Position numbers and translations under genes: made by a program
In this document: positions 35,300 through 44,558 of the stretch, piece after piece
Numbering within the stretch: position 1 is the stretch's first letter
Layout of the letters: every line of letters begins with the position of its first letter
From: Sphingomonas aurantiaca
GTDB lineage: Bacteria > Pseudomonadota > Alphaproteobacteria > Sphingomonadales > Sphingomonadaceae
Direction: 5' to 3'
Length of the DNA stretch: 64,000 bases
Assembly (NCBI RefSeq): GCF_003050705.1
Contig: NZ_QAOG01000004.1
Span: 186,001 to 250,000 of the forward strand
The notes under the pieces: generated by a model
Databases searched by the model: none
The model's input: the letters and a program-made list of their open reading frames with translations, nothing else
Told to the model about the DNA's origin: nothing

Positions 35300-36310
35300 T
35301 CAGGTTAGGATCGTTGCGCTGCGGCTGCCGGTGTCGACCAGCGTTGCAGATCGAGGGGCCTTATCGCCCAAGCTGATTGTGCGGCTCGCGGGCGTTTGCA
35401 GGATGCTGACCGAGCGGATCGTGTAGCTGTTCAGGCTTGCCGGGCTGATGGTCGACACGCCCCCTGTGACCTGCTGCTGGACCGGTTGCATCGTGCCGTC
35501 GGCGAAGGTGTAGAGGACGCTGTAGAGGCCGTCGGTGACCCCTTGGGGAGCCCAGTTCAGCGACAGGGTTTCGCCCGGGCGTGTGGCCGGCGCGGTAGGC
35601 GCGGGGATGAACGAGGTGGCGACAAGGCCATCCTCCAGCTGCACGCCCGAAACATAGACGCCAGAGACGCCATCACCCTGCGAGGTCTGCTGGACCGTCC
35701 AAGCTGAGGTGCCGGCCTCCATGATGTATGTCTGGACGGCCGCAGCCGAGGTGCCGGACGTCGAGCACCGATACCGCCCGCTGCCGTAGCTGACGATCGC
35801 AGCTGTCCCCACGCCGCCTAGAGCACCGACCGTTCCAGTCGTCAGGTCGAAGGTGCCGCGGTGGAAATACTTCGCGCCGTCGTAGGCCCGCAGCCCAAAC
35901 CGGGGCAGGCCGGACACCTGGGCGAATGCGGACAATGTCAGCGGCCCGGCGGGGCGGCTAGACGAGGCGTTCAATACGAAGCCGTGGGAGGTGTTCGCAT
36001 TGGTGTTGACGAGACGGTCTGCCGTCGTGGTGCCGTCTGGCGCGACCCCCGTGTTAGCGACCCATGTCGATCCGATATTTTGCGCGAGGGGAATCGTTGC
36101 GGCATCGCTGACGATATAGTTCGTCCGCGGGGGCTCGAGCAGAAGACCGCGGCACGCCAGCGTCACCGGATCGAAATCGAAGCGCGCGACATTCGCCGCG
36201 CTGCCGAACTGGGTCAGTCCATTCGACCCAGTGAACGAGTAAGGCCCTGCCGCACGGGTTACCGTGGCACCCGACGGCAGGATCCCTGCGGCGAAGGAAA
36301 ACCCTGCCAT
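35300..36310 (-). CDS. Phage tail/head fibre-like protein with lectin-type region
   Basis: The 336-residue protein has an N-terminal RFDFDPVTLACRGLLLEPPRTNY segment found in phage fibre or spike proteins with a concanavalin-like domain, then RLVNTNANTSH, SGRYRCSTSG, VYVSGVQLEDG and beta-rich repeats. Such proteins bind host surface glycans. Together with the spike at 38.9-41.2 kb it probably helps set host range. Confidence 0.75.
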   Translation of the reverse strand: MAGFSFAAGILPSGATVTRAAGPYSFTGSNGLTQFGSAANVARFDFDPVTLACRGLLLEPPRTNYIVSDAATIPLAQNIGSTWVANTGVAPDGTTTADRLVNTNANTSHGFVLNASSSRPAGPLTLSAFAQVSGLPRFGLRAYDGAKYFHRGTFDLTTGTVGALGGVGTAAIVSYGSGRYRCSTSGTSAAAVQTYIMEAGTSAWTVQQTSQGDGVSGVYVSGVQLEDGLVATSFIPAPTAPATRPGETLSLNWAPQGVTDGLYSVLYTFADGTMQPVQQQVTGGVSTISPASLNSYTIRSVSILQTPASRTISLGDKAPRSATLVDTGSRSATILT

Positions 36311-36316
36311 TTGGAA

Positions 36317-36937
36317 TTAGGCCCAACCGCCAGCGACGAGCGCGGCTTGGAAAGACATCGCGTACCCCGCTACCTTCTCGGCGCGGTCGATCCCGTTGAT
36401 GATGCGGCGCGCGGAAGTAAACTGGACAGGAGTGGCCGCCCCCTTCGCGGGTAGGTAGGTGCTGAACTTCCGCGCCGTGAACCAGCCCTCGGTCATGCCC
36501 AGCACCATGATCTTCGCCGAGATATCGGTCTCGAGCGCGCGATCGTAGTTGGACGTAAGCGCGCCCTTGAGCCCGAGCTCGTCGTCTGCCCGCTCGTAGT
36601 TATAGTCCCACGTCAGCTGGACATCGCCGCGACCGTAGGCAATCTGACCGCCATGCTTGCCCGGCTTGCCATATGGATAGTTTCGGCCGCGTCCGATCTC
36701 TGGGATCGGCTGCATGCGCTGGGCGGTTTCGTGGAACGAGGTGGCGAGCCCGTACGCGACATGCGCCAGGGGCGAACCCTGCGCAGCGAATGCGGCAAGC
36801 TTCGCTTGGATGCCCTCGACCTGCGCCTTCGTCATCGCCCCGAACAGCGGGCGAATCGCCGCGAAGAATTTTGCCGGCGCCGCCAGCCCGTGCGCAGGAC
36901 GCGCAGAGGCAGCCGCCGACTTTGATGCCGTCGTCAT
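36317..36937 (-). CDS. Endolysin, GH19 chitinase/lysozyme-like
   Basis: The 206-residue protein matches GH19-type phage lysozymes: VAYGLATSFHETAQRMQP (catalytic Glu in HET), GKHGGQIAYGRGDVQLTWDYNYERAD (second acid region and GRG-QLT motif), and a C-terminal ARRIINGIDRAEKVAGYA. It degrades peptidoglycan for lysis. No signal peptide, so it depends on the holin-like membrane proteins encoded just upstream (37.2-38.1 kb). Confidence 0.92.
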   Translation of the reverse strand: MTTASKSAAASARPAHGLAAPAKFFAAIRPLFGAMTKAQVEGIQAKLAAFAAQGSPLAHVAYGLATSFHETAQRMQPIPEIGRGRNYPYGKPGKHGGQIAYGRGDVQLTWDYNYERADDELGLKGALTSNYDRALETDISAKIMVLGMTEGWFTARKFSTYLPAKGAATPVQFTSARRIINGIDRAEKVAGYAMSFQAALVAGGWA

Positions 36938-37157
36938 CTTTATTCCTTCGGGTGTGAGCCTATTCGGCTGGTGGACTGTTCGGAGAGTGCCAGGGTGGCG
37001 CTCCCACGTGCTCGGGCCGGCCCGCCTCGCGATTCACACGGCGCTTGAGGCGGGCCGTTACCTCGGAAACATTCTCAGGGCAGGGCGTTCACCGGTCGCT
37101 GAGCTAACCCCAACGCAGCTCGGTCGGCCCGCCATCGCCCCCCGGTGATGCGGGCCG

Positions 37158-37565
37158 TTACGCCGCAGGCTTGTCTTCGCCCCCCGGCAACGTCTTGCGG
37201 ACCCAACCGAGCGCAATTGAGATGATGCCCGCGCCTAGCGCACCGAGCCCCGTACCGATCATCAGGGCCAGAGCTGGGTCTGGACGCATCCGGATCACGC
37301 CGGCAGCGGAAAACATGACGACAAGCACAGTCACTGGGAGGTCGACCGTCCAGCGATGCTGCTCACGTCCGGTCTGTACCACGTAGAACCGCACCGCCAG
37401 GCACGCGCAGATTGCCGCAATCATGCTGCCGGCCTCGAATGGATAACCAACGAAATACCAGATCGCCGGGCCCGAAGCAGTAACGACCGCACCGCGGTCA
37501 CTTGCGATGGCCGCCGCAGCGACCGGTAGAAATGCCCCCATGGTGGCCCCCGCTTTCCAAATCAT
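37158..37565 (-). CDS. Membrane protein, candidate holin
   Basis: The 135-residue protein has three to four hydrophobic segments (about 8-22, 34-60, 72-92, 100-122) and a charged tail (WVRKTLPGGEDKP), the usual holin layout. It is coupled to the upstream membrane gene by ATGA and lies upstream of the endolysin, which supports a lysis role. The 220 nt between this gene and the endolysin hold no gene; GCGGGCCGTTAC occurs there twice. Confidence 0.65.
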   Translation of the reverse strand: MIWKAGATMGAFLPVAAAAIASDRGAVVTASGPAIWYFVGYPFEAGSMIAAICACLAVRFYVVQTGREQHRWTVDLPVTVLVVMFSAAGVIRMRPDPALALMIGTGLGALGAGIISIALGWVRKTLPGGEDKPAA

Positions 37566-38095
37566 CGAGTAGAGACCACGCCGATCGCGGCGATGAGGCT
37601 AAGTACGCCGATCGCGGCTGGCCGCTTCAGCATTGGCAGGCTCGCCCACATATCAATCGGGAACGGGCGGCGACGCAGCTGCGCGACCATTCCGCGAGAC
37701 GACAGATAGAACATGCCCAACCCCGTGACGCCGAAGAGCAACGCGAACGGGTCCATGAACCGCTTGAGGGTGAGGAACCAGCCGGTCGCGGCCGGGTCGC
37801 GCGGGTTCCAGTTCCAGAGCGAGACCGCCTCGCCGCCGCAGCGGATGACGATCGCCAGCGCGAAGCAGAAGCCCGCAACCCGCCAGATGGTGACGGGGTG
37901 ATTCCAGAGATCCCGCGCGCGGTTGCGCCGCCACGCGATCCACGCATCGACGGCGAACATCGCGGCGACGACGCAAACTGCCGTCATGCCAGCGAGATTG
38001 ACCACGACGAGCCAGCCGTGGCCATCGAAGCTAGGGGGAGCGAGCGTCATGGGTCCATTCGCGACCGCCTGGGCCGCGAGGCTGCTATTGTTCAT
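37562..38095 (-). CDS. Four-helix membrane protein of the lysis region
   Basis: The 177-residue protein from ATG 38095 (AAGGAAC site) has four predicted membrane segments (GWLVVVNLAGMTAVCVVAAM, VAGFCFALAIVI, FALLFGVTGLGMFYL, AAIGVLSLIAAIGVV). The function is unrecognised. Position before the holin candidate suggests a lysis or superinfection-related membrane protein. Confidence 0.65.
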   Translation of the reverse strand: MNNSSLAAQAVANGPMTLAPPSFDGHGWLVVVNLAGMTAVCVVAAMFAVDAWIAWRRNRARDLWNHPVTIWRVAGFCFALAIVIRCGGEAVSLWNWNPRDPAATGWFLTLKRFMDPFALLFGVTGLGMFYLSSRGMVAQLRRRPFPIDMWASLPMLKRPAAIGVLSLIAAIGVVSTR

Positions 38096-38181
38096 CGGTC
38101 TGTTCCTTCGTCGAGGCCGCCTGTCGGGCTGGCGAATGCCGGATGATCGCGGCGGAGAGCGCGCCTCAGCGCTGCTCAGGC

Positions 38182-38943
38182 TCAGTTGGCGACGTTGTAT
38201 TCGGTGCCGAGCAGATTGAGCAGGGCGGCCCCGGTCGGCAGGTTCGCGTCGAGATGAAGGGCCTTGTTGAAGACCATGAACCGCCCGGCTTTCATCGTCG
38301 GATCGTTGCCGTCGAAGAACCACCCGCCGATGTTCCACCGATCGCCAGCCCCGGCCGCAGACGGACTCGTGAAGCGATTAGCGACGGTGCCGTTACGACG
38401 GATGTACGCGATCTCTTTGGTCGCCTCGTCATACGAGAAGATGCCGACGTGCGTGCCGGGCGCTTCACCGCAGGGCATCTGATCACCGCCGATCGTGAAG
38501 ATCAGTTGCCCGCTGTTGTTGTAGCCTGCCGAGTTGTTGCCGCTTGCCATGATGGTGCAGGGCTGGGCCGCGGCGTCGCCTGCGGCGATGGTCCATGCCA
38601 TCGCTACGGAGAACGAACCGGCGGGCCGGACGGCCGACGAAACTAGCCGGCGCGACGTCCCGCGAACGAACGACAAAGCCGTTTTCCCGTTGATCGATGA
38701 AACTGCCGGGCCATCTCCGCCTGCATCCTTGCGCGACCAGGTCGTTCCCGATGCTCGATCAAGGGCGACACCGTTGGTCACCGAATAGTCGGCAGGATCA
38801 AACAGGTGGACCAACCCGCTCGCGCCAGCCAGTCGAGCAAGCTCGACGGCGAAGTCCGAGACATCAATCCTCGGCATCCGCGCACGCGCAGCTGCGGGCC
38901 ACCGGAAGCCGTCAGGCATCCGTACTAGACGTGCAATGGTCAT
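38182..38943 (-). CDS. LamG/concanavalin-like phage tail-associated protein
   Basis: The 253-residue protein has a Con A-like beta-sandwich pattern: INGKTALSFVRGTSRRLVSS, SFSVAMAWTIAAGD, HVGIFSYDEATKEIAYIRRNG, WNIGGWFFDGNDPTMKAGRFMVF. The N-terminal arm (MTIARLVRMPDGFRWPAAA) may attach it to the tail. It lies directly downstream of the spike gene and probably contributes glycan binding. Confidence 0.75.
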   Translation of the reverse strand: MTIARLVRMPDGFRWPAAARARMPRIDVSDFAVELARLAGASGLVHLFDPADYSVTNGVALDRASGTTWSRKDAGGDGPAVSSINGKTALSFVRGTSRRLVSSAVRPAGSFSVAMAWTIAAGDAAAQPCTIMASGNNSAGYNNSGQLIFTIGGDQMPCGEAPGTHVGIFSYDEATKEIAYIRRNGTVANRFTSPSAAGAGDRWNIGGWFFDGNDPTMKAGRFMVFNKALHLDANLPTGAALLNLLGTEYNVAN

Positions 38944-38966
38944 GGAAAAGTCCTTTCGGAGGAAGG

Positions 38967-41177
38967 TTAGGCGACGCCGATCGCGTGATGCAGCATCCAG
39001 TTGTATCGAGGTTGGCCGTTGGCGCTGGCCGCGGCGAAGGTGTCGCGGATGCAGCAGCGCGCGCCGGTCGTTGGCCCGGCCGGTTGCCCGGCCGTGCCGT
39101 CAAGTGCGAAGCGGAGGGTCCCTGCGACTGCCGTTGCCAACGTCAGCGTGATCGTCGCGCCGCTGACAGCGATGTTGCTGATCGCGACCTCACTGCCATC
39201 GGACTTGACGTAACGGACGCCCAGCTGCCCGGGGTTGCTGACAAGCGTCGTGTCGATCGCCAGCGCTCCGCCCTCAGGGAGACGGCACGTCGCGGTGATC
39301 GTCACCCCGCTCCGCGTCGCTCCGGTGACATACAGGCCCGCCGCGCCCGCGCCGCGCGCCATCCGCGCCAGACCGTCTCCGATCATCTCGTCCATGCGGC
39401 GCTGCCCTTCGGCATCGGGATGTAGGCCATCAGCCATATGGGTCAGCGGGTACATCGGACCGACCACCGCAAATGACGCAGCGTCGTCCGCCATCGCCGC
39501 CATCTGGGCGAGCGGAACTTGCGCCGTCGTCAGTTTGTACGCCGCAGCGGTCCAGCTGGACGGCTGGACGATCAGGATCGGCGGCGCGGCCGTTGCCGAG
39601 AAGGTGATCGCACGCACGGCGATGCGGAAGGCGTCGCGCATCTCGAACAGGTTGGCCTTGTAGGAGGCCGTCGTCGCAGTCACGAAATCCGACTCACCCT
39701 GGACGTAGGGCATTGCGTCGACCGTGAACGCGAGACCCGCACGCCATGCTTGGAGCTTGGCAACCACGATCGTGCGGATCAGGTTGGCCCAAAACGGCGA
39801 GCCCGGCTTCAACTGATCATAGCGCAGGCCGCGCACCCCCGAAGAAGCATATGCGACCGCCTGCGTCGCCGGCAGGGCGCCGATATACCCGTGCACGAGA
39901 CGCGGGCCGATCGCTGGCAGATTGTCACGGGCGGGGCCGGACAGGTCGAGCATCTGCCCAAGGTCGGCCTCGGTCACGAGTTCACCATAACGTGCCGGAA
40001 CGATGCCGCCCGGGAACATGATGCCGCGACCTGGATCGAGCGGCACGCGGTCCAAACCGATCGGGCCGGGATCACCGCCCACGCTGTTCGACTGCCCGTA
40101 TCCCGCAATCATGGCGACCGTCGACACGCCAGCCGAAACGACCGCGCGCGCGCTGATGTCGCGAGACTTCATCGCCGTACCGCGCAGCCATGCGATCTGG
40201 TCGCCCTGGACTGTCGGTGACGTACTGTCGCCTTCGCCATAGGTCAGATACGCACTGCCGCTGGCGTCGGTGAGGACAATATCACGGGCGCCGTCCGTTC
40301 CCGTTACTCGCGCAGCGAAAGGACCGTTGACGATCACCGGGAAGCCGTTGGCATTAAGCGCGCCGGCGACATAGCCATCCATGTCGACAAAGCCTGCCGC
40401 GACGTCCCCCGTGAAGACCTTGATCGTCTCGCCTTGAACCGTGCCGTCGGCCAGTCGAGCATGAAGCGCACCGTCAGCATCGAACCATGCCGCGACATAG
40501 CCGTCCGCATCAACCGCCAAGGCCAACCGGACATCACCCGTTACGAAACCATCCGGGTTTGCGTTCCGAAGTGCGGCTTCAGCCCGAGCAGCAGCAGCTT
40601 CGGATCGGCTCGCTGAAGTACTAGCATTCGCAATCAGCGGCGCGAGGATCTCAAAGCCATTGATGCTTACTTGAACGATTTGGTCACCGAACTGCACTGA
40701 CCCGCTATTCGCCCCGCTGCCCGCGGATGCGGACGCGCTATAACTCGGGGGCCGATCGGTCGGGGCGTTGTCTGACCCAAAGGCTGAAGCCACCACGATG
40801 AAATCGCCGTATAGCCGAGTCTGCGCGTCGCCGCCGATCGTCCACTGCATGGCATAGGCGAGCACGGTGTTATCGCCGACCTCGCCCGTGTAAGGAACCT
40901 TGGTGGCGTCCGTCATGGTTGACGCGTTGATGCGGCCCTTGATGACGCTGGTCGGGACACCGTTTGTGGTGGTGACGCTGTCCAGCTTGAGCCCCTCTGC
41001 GGCGAGGGTCGTGACGGTGAGGAGCGAAATTAGCGGCGCTCCGGGGACGTCCCGGCCCAGGCGGATCTGCATCGCCATTGCTACGCCGGTCATATCGATT
41101 CCCGTCACGACGATCGTGAACCGCGCGACTTCGTTACGCCGCGCACAAATCGCGAGGCGGGCTGCAGTGTCTGCCAT
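38967..41177 (-). CDS. Tail spike with SGNH/sialate-O-acetylesterase-like domain
   Basis: The 736-residue protein has an N-terminal virion-attachment part, a coiled region (SASRSEAAAARAEAALRNAN), repeated DADGYVAA/DMDGYVAG motifs, then an SGNH esterase domain (about 350-600) with AGYGQSNS (block I Ser), YVQGESD and GLHPDAEGQ (Asp-His), and a C-terminal beta domain. SGNH domains on spikes remove acetyl groups from capsule or exopolysaccharide, so the phage probably recognises an acetylated surface glycan. It follows the tail-tip gene, as spikes do. Confidence 0.88.
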   Translation of the reverse strand: MADTAARLAICARRNEVARFTIVVTGIDMTGVAMAMQIRLGRDVPGAPLISLLTVTTLAAEGLKLDSVTTTNGVPTSVIKGRINASTMTDATKVPYTGEVGDNTVLAYAMQWTIGGDAQTRLYGDFIVVASAFGSDNAPTDRPPSYSASASAGSGANSGSVQFGDQIVQVSINGFEILAPLIANASTSASRSEAAAARAEAALRNANPDGFVTGDVRLALAVDADGYVAAWFDADGALHARLADGTVQGETIKVFTGDVAAGFVDMDGYVAGALNANGFPVIVNGPFAARVTGTDGARDIVLTDASGSAYLTYGEGDSTSPTVQGDQIAWLRGTAMKSRDISARAVVSAGVSTVAMIAGYGQSNSVGGDPGPIGLDRVPLDPGRGIMFPGGIVPARYGELVTEADLGQMLDLSGPARDNLPAIGPRLVHGYIGALPATQAVAYASSGVRGLRYDQLKPGSPFWANLIRTIVVAKLQAWRAGLAFTVDAMPYVQGESDFVTATTASYKANLFEMRDAFRIAVRAITFSATAAPPILIVQPSSWTAAAYKLTTAQVPLAQMAAMADDAASFAVVGPMYPLTHMADGLHPDAEGQRRMDEMIGDGLARMARGAGAAGLYVTGATRSGVTITATCRLPEGGALAIDTTLVSNPGQLGVRYVKSDGSEVAISNIAVSGATITLTLATAVAGTLRFALDGTAGQPAGPTTGARCCIRDTFAAASANGQPRYNWMLHHAIGVA

Positions 41178-41189
41178 ATTAGCCTCCGG

Positions 41190-42905
41190 CTACTGTTGCT
41201 GTTCGAGAGCGCGAATGCGGTTCACAAGCGCATCTATTTCGGCTTTCCCGTAGGTGCCGCCGAGCATTACCGCGTCTTCCGCTGACGTAGCGGTGTTCGC
41301 TTTGTTTGCGGTTTCGGCCGTGCCGGAACTAGCGGCGTATTCGATAGCTACAGGGTAGCTATCCGGAATGCTCAAATCCGGTGTCGGCGGTGCCTTTCCC
41401 GTTTTACCCAAACAAAACGAGTGCTTGGCGAAGGTTTCGGACCGGCACGTCAGCGTGACGCCCATCGTGCTTCCCTCGATCTCCCTGTTGCGTACAACGA
41501 CGTCGCGCGCGTTCAGCGAGGCCTCTGGGATATCGACCGTCAGGCAGTCCCCAGGCCGGTAGCCAATCGCGTAGACCTTGGCGGGCAGGACGATGCCGTC
41601 GAGTTCGCGACCGTTCCACATCGCGTAGAGCCCAAGCTGGGCGCCTTGATCAACCTGCTGCACGAGCGGGAAAGTCAGTTCCGTTGGCCGGCTGCCGCCG
41701 TCGACGGTGACATACGCGGGGATGGCGATCGCATCGAGGGGCACCTCTTCCCATCCGTGCGTCTCCAGCCGCACACGCGGGATGACGGTGTTCCGCCGAA
41801 GACGGCGCGAGGCGGTGCCGGGCACGTCGACGTCGCCGGTGATGTCCTCAGCCGTGATCGTGCCGATTGAGACGCGCGGAGCCGTGTAGGTGCAGGACAG
41901 CTGCGCGCCGACGGGCATGACTTCGCCGCCGCCCGCCTGCGCGATCATCTTGAGGATGTCCCAGCTGTTATCGGAGTTCGTGTAGACGATGCCGCCGGCC
42001 TTCCAGCCGTTAGCATCGCAGACGTTCGCCCAATCGACGAAGGGCGCGATGTCGATTCCGCCGATCTTCATGCCGCCGCCGGCGACAAGCACGCCATTCT
42101 GGATCCGTCCGAATGCCCAGGTCAGCGCGTGGAGGGCAGGGCATTCGGACCAGACATAGGTCGCGTCGTTGCCCAGCCGACAGGCCCCACTGCCACCCGG
42201 ATAGGTGCTGTCGAGGCGCGGATCGTAGACGTAGACGCCTTCGACCACGCGACCACGCTGCGGCACGCCGTTCGGGTAGATCTTCCCCTTCTCGTCGAAT
42301 TTGAGGGTCCAGAGATCAGCGGCAAGGCCAGAGAGCTTGTGTGCGGCCGACCAGCCCGGGAAGTCGCCCTGAGGCCCCGCTAGCGCGCGGGTCTCGGGTA
42401 CCGCCCCCAGTTGCTGGTCGAGCCACATATACCCCGTGTACGCCCCGCCGATCGCGGTGCCCGCCAGCGCAACGGCGACCTTGTTGATCAGGAGCGGGCC
42501 AAGGCTGCGAACGGGGCCGATGCTGTGTACCGTGACCCAGCTTTCCAAGCTGTTCTTCGTTCCGTAATACTGGCGGTGGACGACGTTGCCGCCGGAGTAG
42601 GTTCGCCCGATGACGATTGGCAACCCGGCGTCCTTGTCGATCTTAAACTGCGTCGCGCTCCCGCCGATCGATCCCTTCGGGGTGCCCGCGGCCAGCGATA
42701 GCACTGCGCTCGCCGCGCCCGCGATCGCGCCGACAGCCGTCAGCGTAGCGGCCGACACGCCGAGGAACCCGGCCGTTGCGCCGGCAGCGGCACCGGCGCC
42801 CGCGGTCGCGCCGATCAGGCCGGCACCCGCAGCAGCGCCAACACCCGATGCGACCAGTGCGACCGCGCCGATCACGAACGCTGCTGTCCTGAGGGTTTTC
42901 GACAT
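41190..42905 (-). CDS. Phage tail tip protein (gpJ-like host specificity)
   Basis: The roughly 571-residue protein from ATG 42905 has a hydrophobic Gly/Ala-rich N-terminus (AFVIGAVALVASGVGAAAGAG), LPIVIGRTYSGGNVVHRQYYG and hub-like beta segments (YTNSDNSWDILKMIAQAGGGEVM), with a short coiled tail. It matches the J-type tail hub position, after the K-like gene and before the spike. It probably carries the spike at the tail tip. It is shorter than lambda J (1132 residues), as in related Alphaproteobacteria phages. Confidence 0.82.
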   Translation of the reverse strand: MSKTLRTAAFVIGAVALVASGVGAAAGAGLIGATAGAGAAAGATAGFLGVSAATLTAVGAIAGAASAVLSLAAGTPKGSIGGSATQFKIDKDAGLPIVIGRTYSGGNVVHRQYYGTKNSLESWVTVHSIGPVRSLGPLLINKVAVALAGTAIGGAYTGYMWLDQQLGAVPETRALAGPQGDFPGWSAAHKLSGLAADLWTLKFDEKGKIYPNGVPQRGRVVEGVYVYDPRLDSTYPGGSGACRLGNDATYVWSECPALHALTWAFGRIQNGVLVAGGGMKIGGIDIAPFVDWANVCDANGWKAGGIVYTNSDNSWDILKMIAQAGGGEVMPVGAQLSCTYTAPRVSIGTITAEDITGDVDVPGTASRRLRRNTVIPRVRLETHGWEEVPLDAIAIPAYVTVDGGSRPTELTFPLVQQVDQGAQLGLYAMWNGRELDGIVLPAKVYAIGYRPGDCLTVDIPEASLNARDVVVRNREIEGSTMGVTLTCRSETFAKHSFCLGKTGKAPPTPDLSIPDSYPVAIEYAASSGTAETANKANTATSAEDAVMLGGTYGKAEIDALVNRIRALEQQQ

Positions 42906-42907
42906 CG

Positions 42908-43327
42908 CTAGACCCGCCAAGCCGCGATGTATTGGACCGGCTGCAGGATGTCGGCGCTGGCGAGATCCTGATGATAGCCCAGCACGCGCCCGTTACCGAC
43001 GGCGATCGTCAGCGCGCCATCGAGCGGAGCCTCGCCGGGGATCATGACGATGTCGGCGACGCGCGCGGACGCGGGAGCCACCCGCTCAAGGCCCATCCCG
43101 TCGAGCGCCTCGGCGAGCGTGCTGTACCCGGCGCGCTTCAGCGCCAGCAGAGAACCCGCGCCGGTCTTGTACGATCCGGCTTTGCCCAACTGTGGACGAT
43201 GGCCCATTTTGCGCAGCACGAACGCGGCCATGCGGACGCAATCGTTCTTGCCCAGTTCCCACGGCTGCCCCTTGAAGCGATCGACAGCCGCTTGGGCTGC
43301 CTGCTGGCGCCGGATCATCTCGATCAT
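42908..43327 (-). CDS. NlpC/P60-like tail assembly protein (gpK-like, DUF6950)
   Basis: The 139-residue protein from ATG 43327 (ATGA overlap with the preceding gene) has DRFKGQPWELGKNDCVRMAAFVL with the candidate catalytic Cys in NDC, and DGALTIAVGNGRVLGYH with a possible His. This resembles the compact peptidase-like tail proteins that replace lambda gpK (DUF6950 from memory). It may cut peptidoglycan at the tail tip. Confidence 0.8.
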   Translation of the reverse strand: MIEMIRRQQAAQAAVDRFKGQPWELGKNDCVRMAAFVLRKMGHRPQLGKAGSYKTGAGSLLALKRAGYSTLAEALDGMGLERVAPASARVADIVMIPGEAPLDGALTIAVGNGRVLGYHQDLASADILQPVQYIAAWRV

Positions 43328-43968
43328 AAGCCGATCGCCCCCAGGAATGATGCGCGGGTCGTGCCAGTGATGACGCTGACCGCAGAGGGTGGTTTCTCGA
43401 CGCCCCAGTAGCTGGTGCGCTCGATGCCGGTCATGTTCGACAGGCCGAGTTCGCCGGGCGCGACCAGCTGGTGCCAGGCATCCGACAGCCGCGCGCCGAT
43501 CTCCTGGTCGTGGAATGGCTCGAGCGCGGAAGTGCAGCGCCATTCGACCGATCGCGTACCTTTGCCGACCCGGAGCCGTGGAACATCAAGCTCGCCGGCG
43601 AACAGCTGAATCGGCTCCGGCATGATCAGGCCGGTCGCGCGGTCAATCACCGCCAGCCATCCGTTGACCGCGCCGCCCTGCGCCGTTGCCGAAGTGAGTT
43701 CGGCCGCCGAAACGGAATCGGGCGGAACGAATGTCAGTGTCCAGTCGGGAGCCTCGTCTCCAATGCCATCCTTCAGCGTGCTTGCCGCGACCAGCGCGCC
43801 GAACTTGCTGTCGAGGCCCGTAAAGACCTTGTCGCCCCATGGCACCTCGCCAGAGCCGACGAGATGGCGCATTGTGTAGCCGGGTAGCACCACCTCGACG
43901 AGCGGCGCCAGCGGCGACTGCCCCGCGCGTAACGCCGCCGACATCTGCGGTGTGAGACGAAAAGTCAC
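43324..43968 (-). CDS. Minor tail protein (gpL-like position)
   Basis: The 214-residue protein starts MTFRLTPQMSAALRAGQSPL and has beta-rich segments (LVEVVLPGYTMRHLVGSGEV, RSVEWRCTSALEPFHDQEIG, MTGIERTSYWGV) as in the phage tail protein family adjacent to K-like genes. It overlaps both neighbours. It is probably a baseplate or tail-tip connector. Confidence 0.75.
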   Translation of the reverse strand: MTFRLTPQMSAALRAGQSPLAPLVEVVLPGYTMRHLVGSGEVPWGDKVFTGLDSKFGALVAASTLKDGIGDEAPDWTLTFVPPDSVSAAELTSATAQGGAVNGWLAVIDRATGLIMPEPIQLFAGELDVPRLRVGKGTRSVEWRCTSALEPFHDQEIGARLSDAWHQLVAPGELGLSNMTGIERTSYWGVEKPPSAVSVITGTTRASFLGAIGL

Positions 43969-44558
43969 TTCCGCTCCTGAATGCTGAAGGCGAGGGGCTT
44001 GGTGCGGTTGCGCTCGAAGCCCGCGCCCTTGTCGAACCCGACCAGTTGCCCCTCGATCATCGGCTGGTCGAATGCTGCCTCTTCGCCGTCGACGGTGATG
44101 AAGCGCAGCATGGGCCAGATCGGCACCGAGGCCTTGCCGTCTGCACCCGCGAACACACGGCCACGGGTCATATAGACGAAATGGACCCCGCCATGAACGA
44201 CGCTGAAGAACCGGCCGTGGACGATCTCGGTTTGGCGGAACAGCCCACGGAGGTTGAGCGTGGATCCGGTCTGCCCGGCGCCGTCGACCGCGATGCCGCT
44301 GCCGATCGGCTGGGGCCGGTTCGGCAAGCGTAGCTCAATCCGGGCGTCTGCCGTCGTGGCTTCCATGAGAAGCGCGATCAGCAGACGGCTTTCCGGATCC
44401 TGCCGCAGCTGAGAGGTCGAGACATCGACGACGAAGCGGTCGCCCATGCGTGGGATTTGCAGATCGGCGCCGCCGAGCACACCCTCTTGGTTGCCTGAGA
44501 AAAGGCGCGGGCGGATCGTCAGATCGTTGATCCGGGTCCAGGGGATGAAGACGCTCAA
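43965..44558 (-). CDS. Minor tail protein (gpM-like position)
   Basis: The 197-residue protein starts MSVFIPWTRINDLTIRPRLF and is predominantly beta, with LFRQTEIVHGRFFSVVHGGVHFVYM. It lies between the tape measure gene and the L-like gene with overlapping starts and stops, as lambda M does. Assigned by order; the sequence itself is not specific. Confidence 0.7.
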   Translation of the reverse strand: MSVFIPWTRINDLTIRPRLFSGNQEGVLGGADLQIPRMGDRFVVDVSTSQLRQDPESRLLIALLMEATTADARIELRLPNRPQPIGSGIAVDGAGQTGSTLNLRGLFRQTEIVHGRFFSVVHGGVHFVYMTRGRVFAGADGKASVPIWPMLRFITVDGEEAAFDQPMIEGQLVGFDKGAGFERNRTKPLAFSIQERK

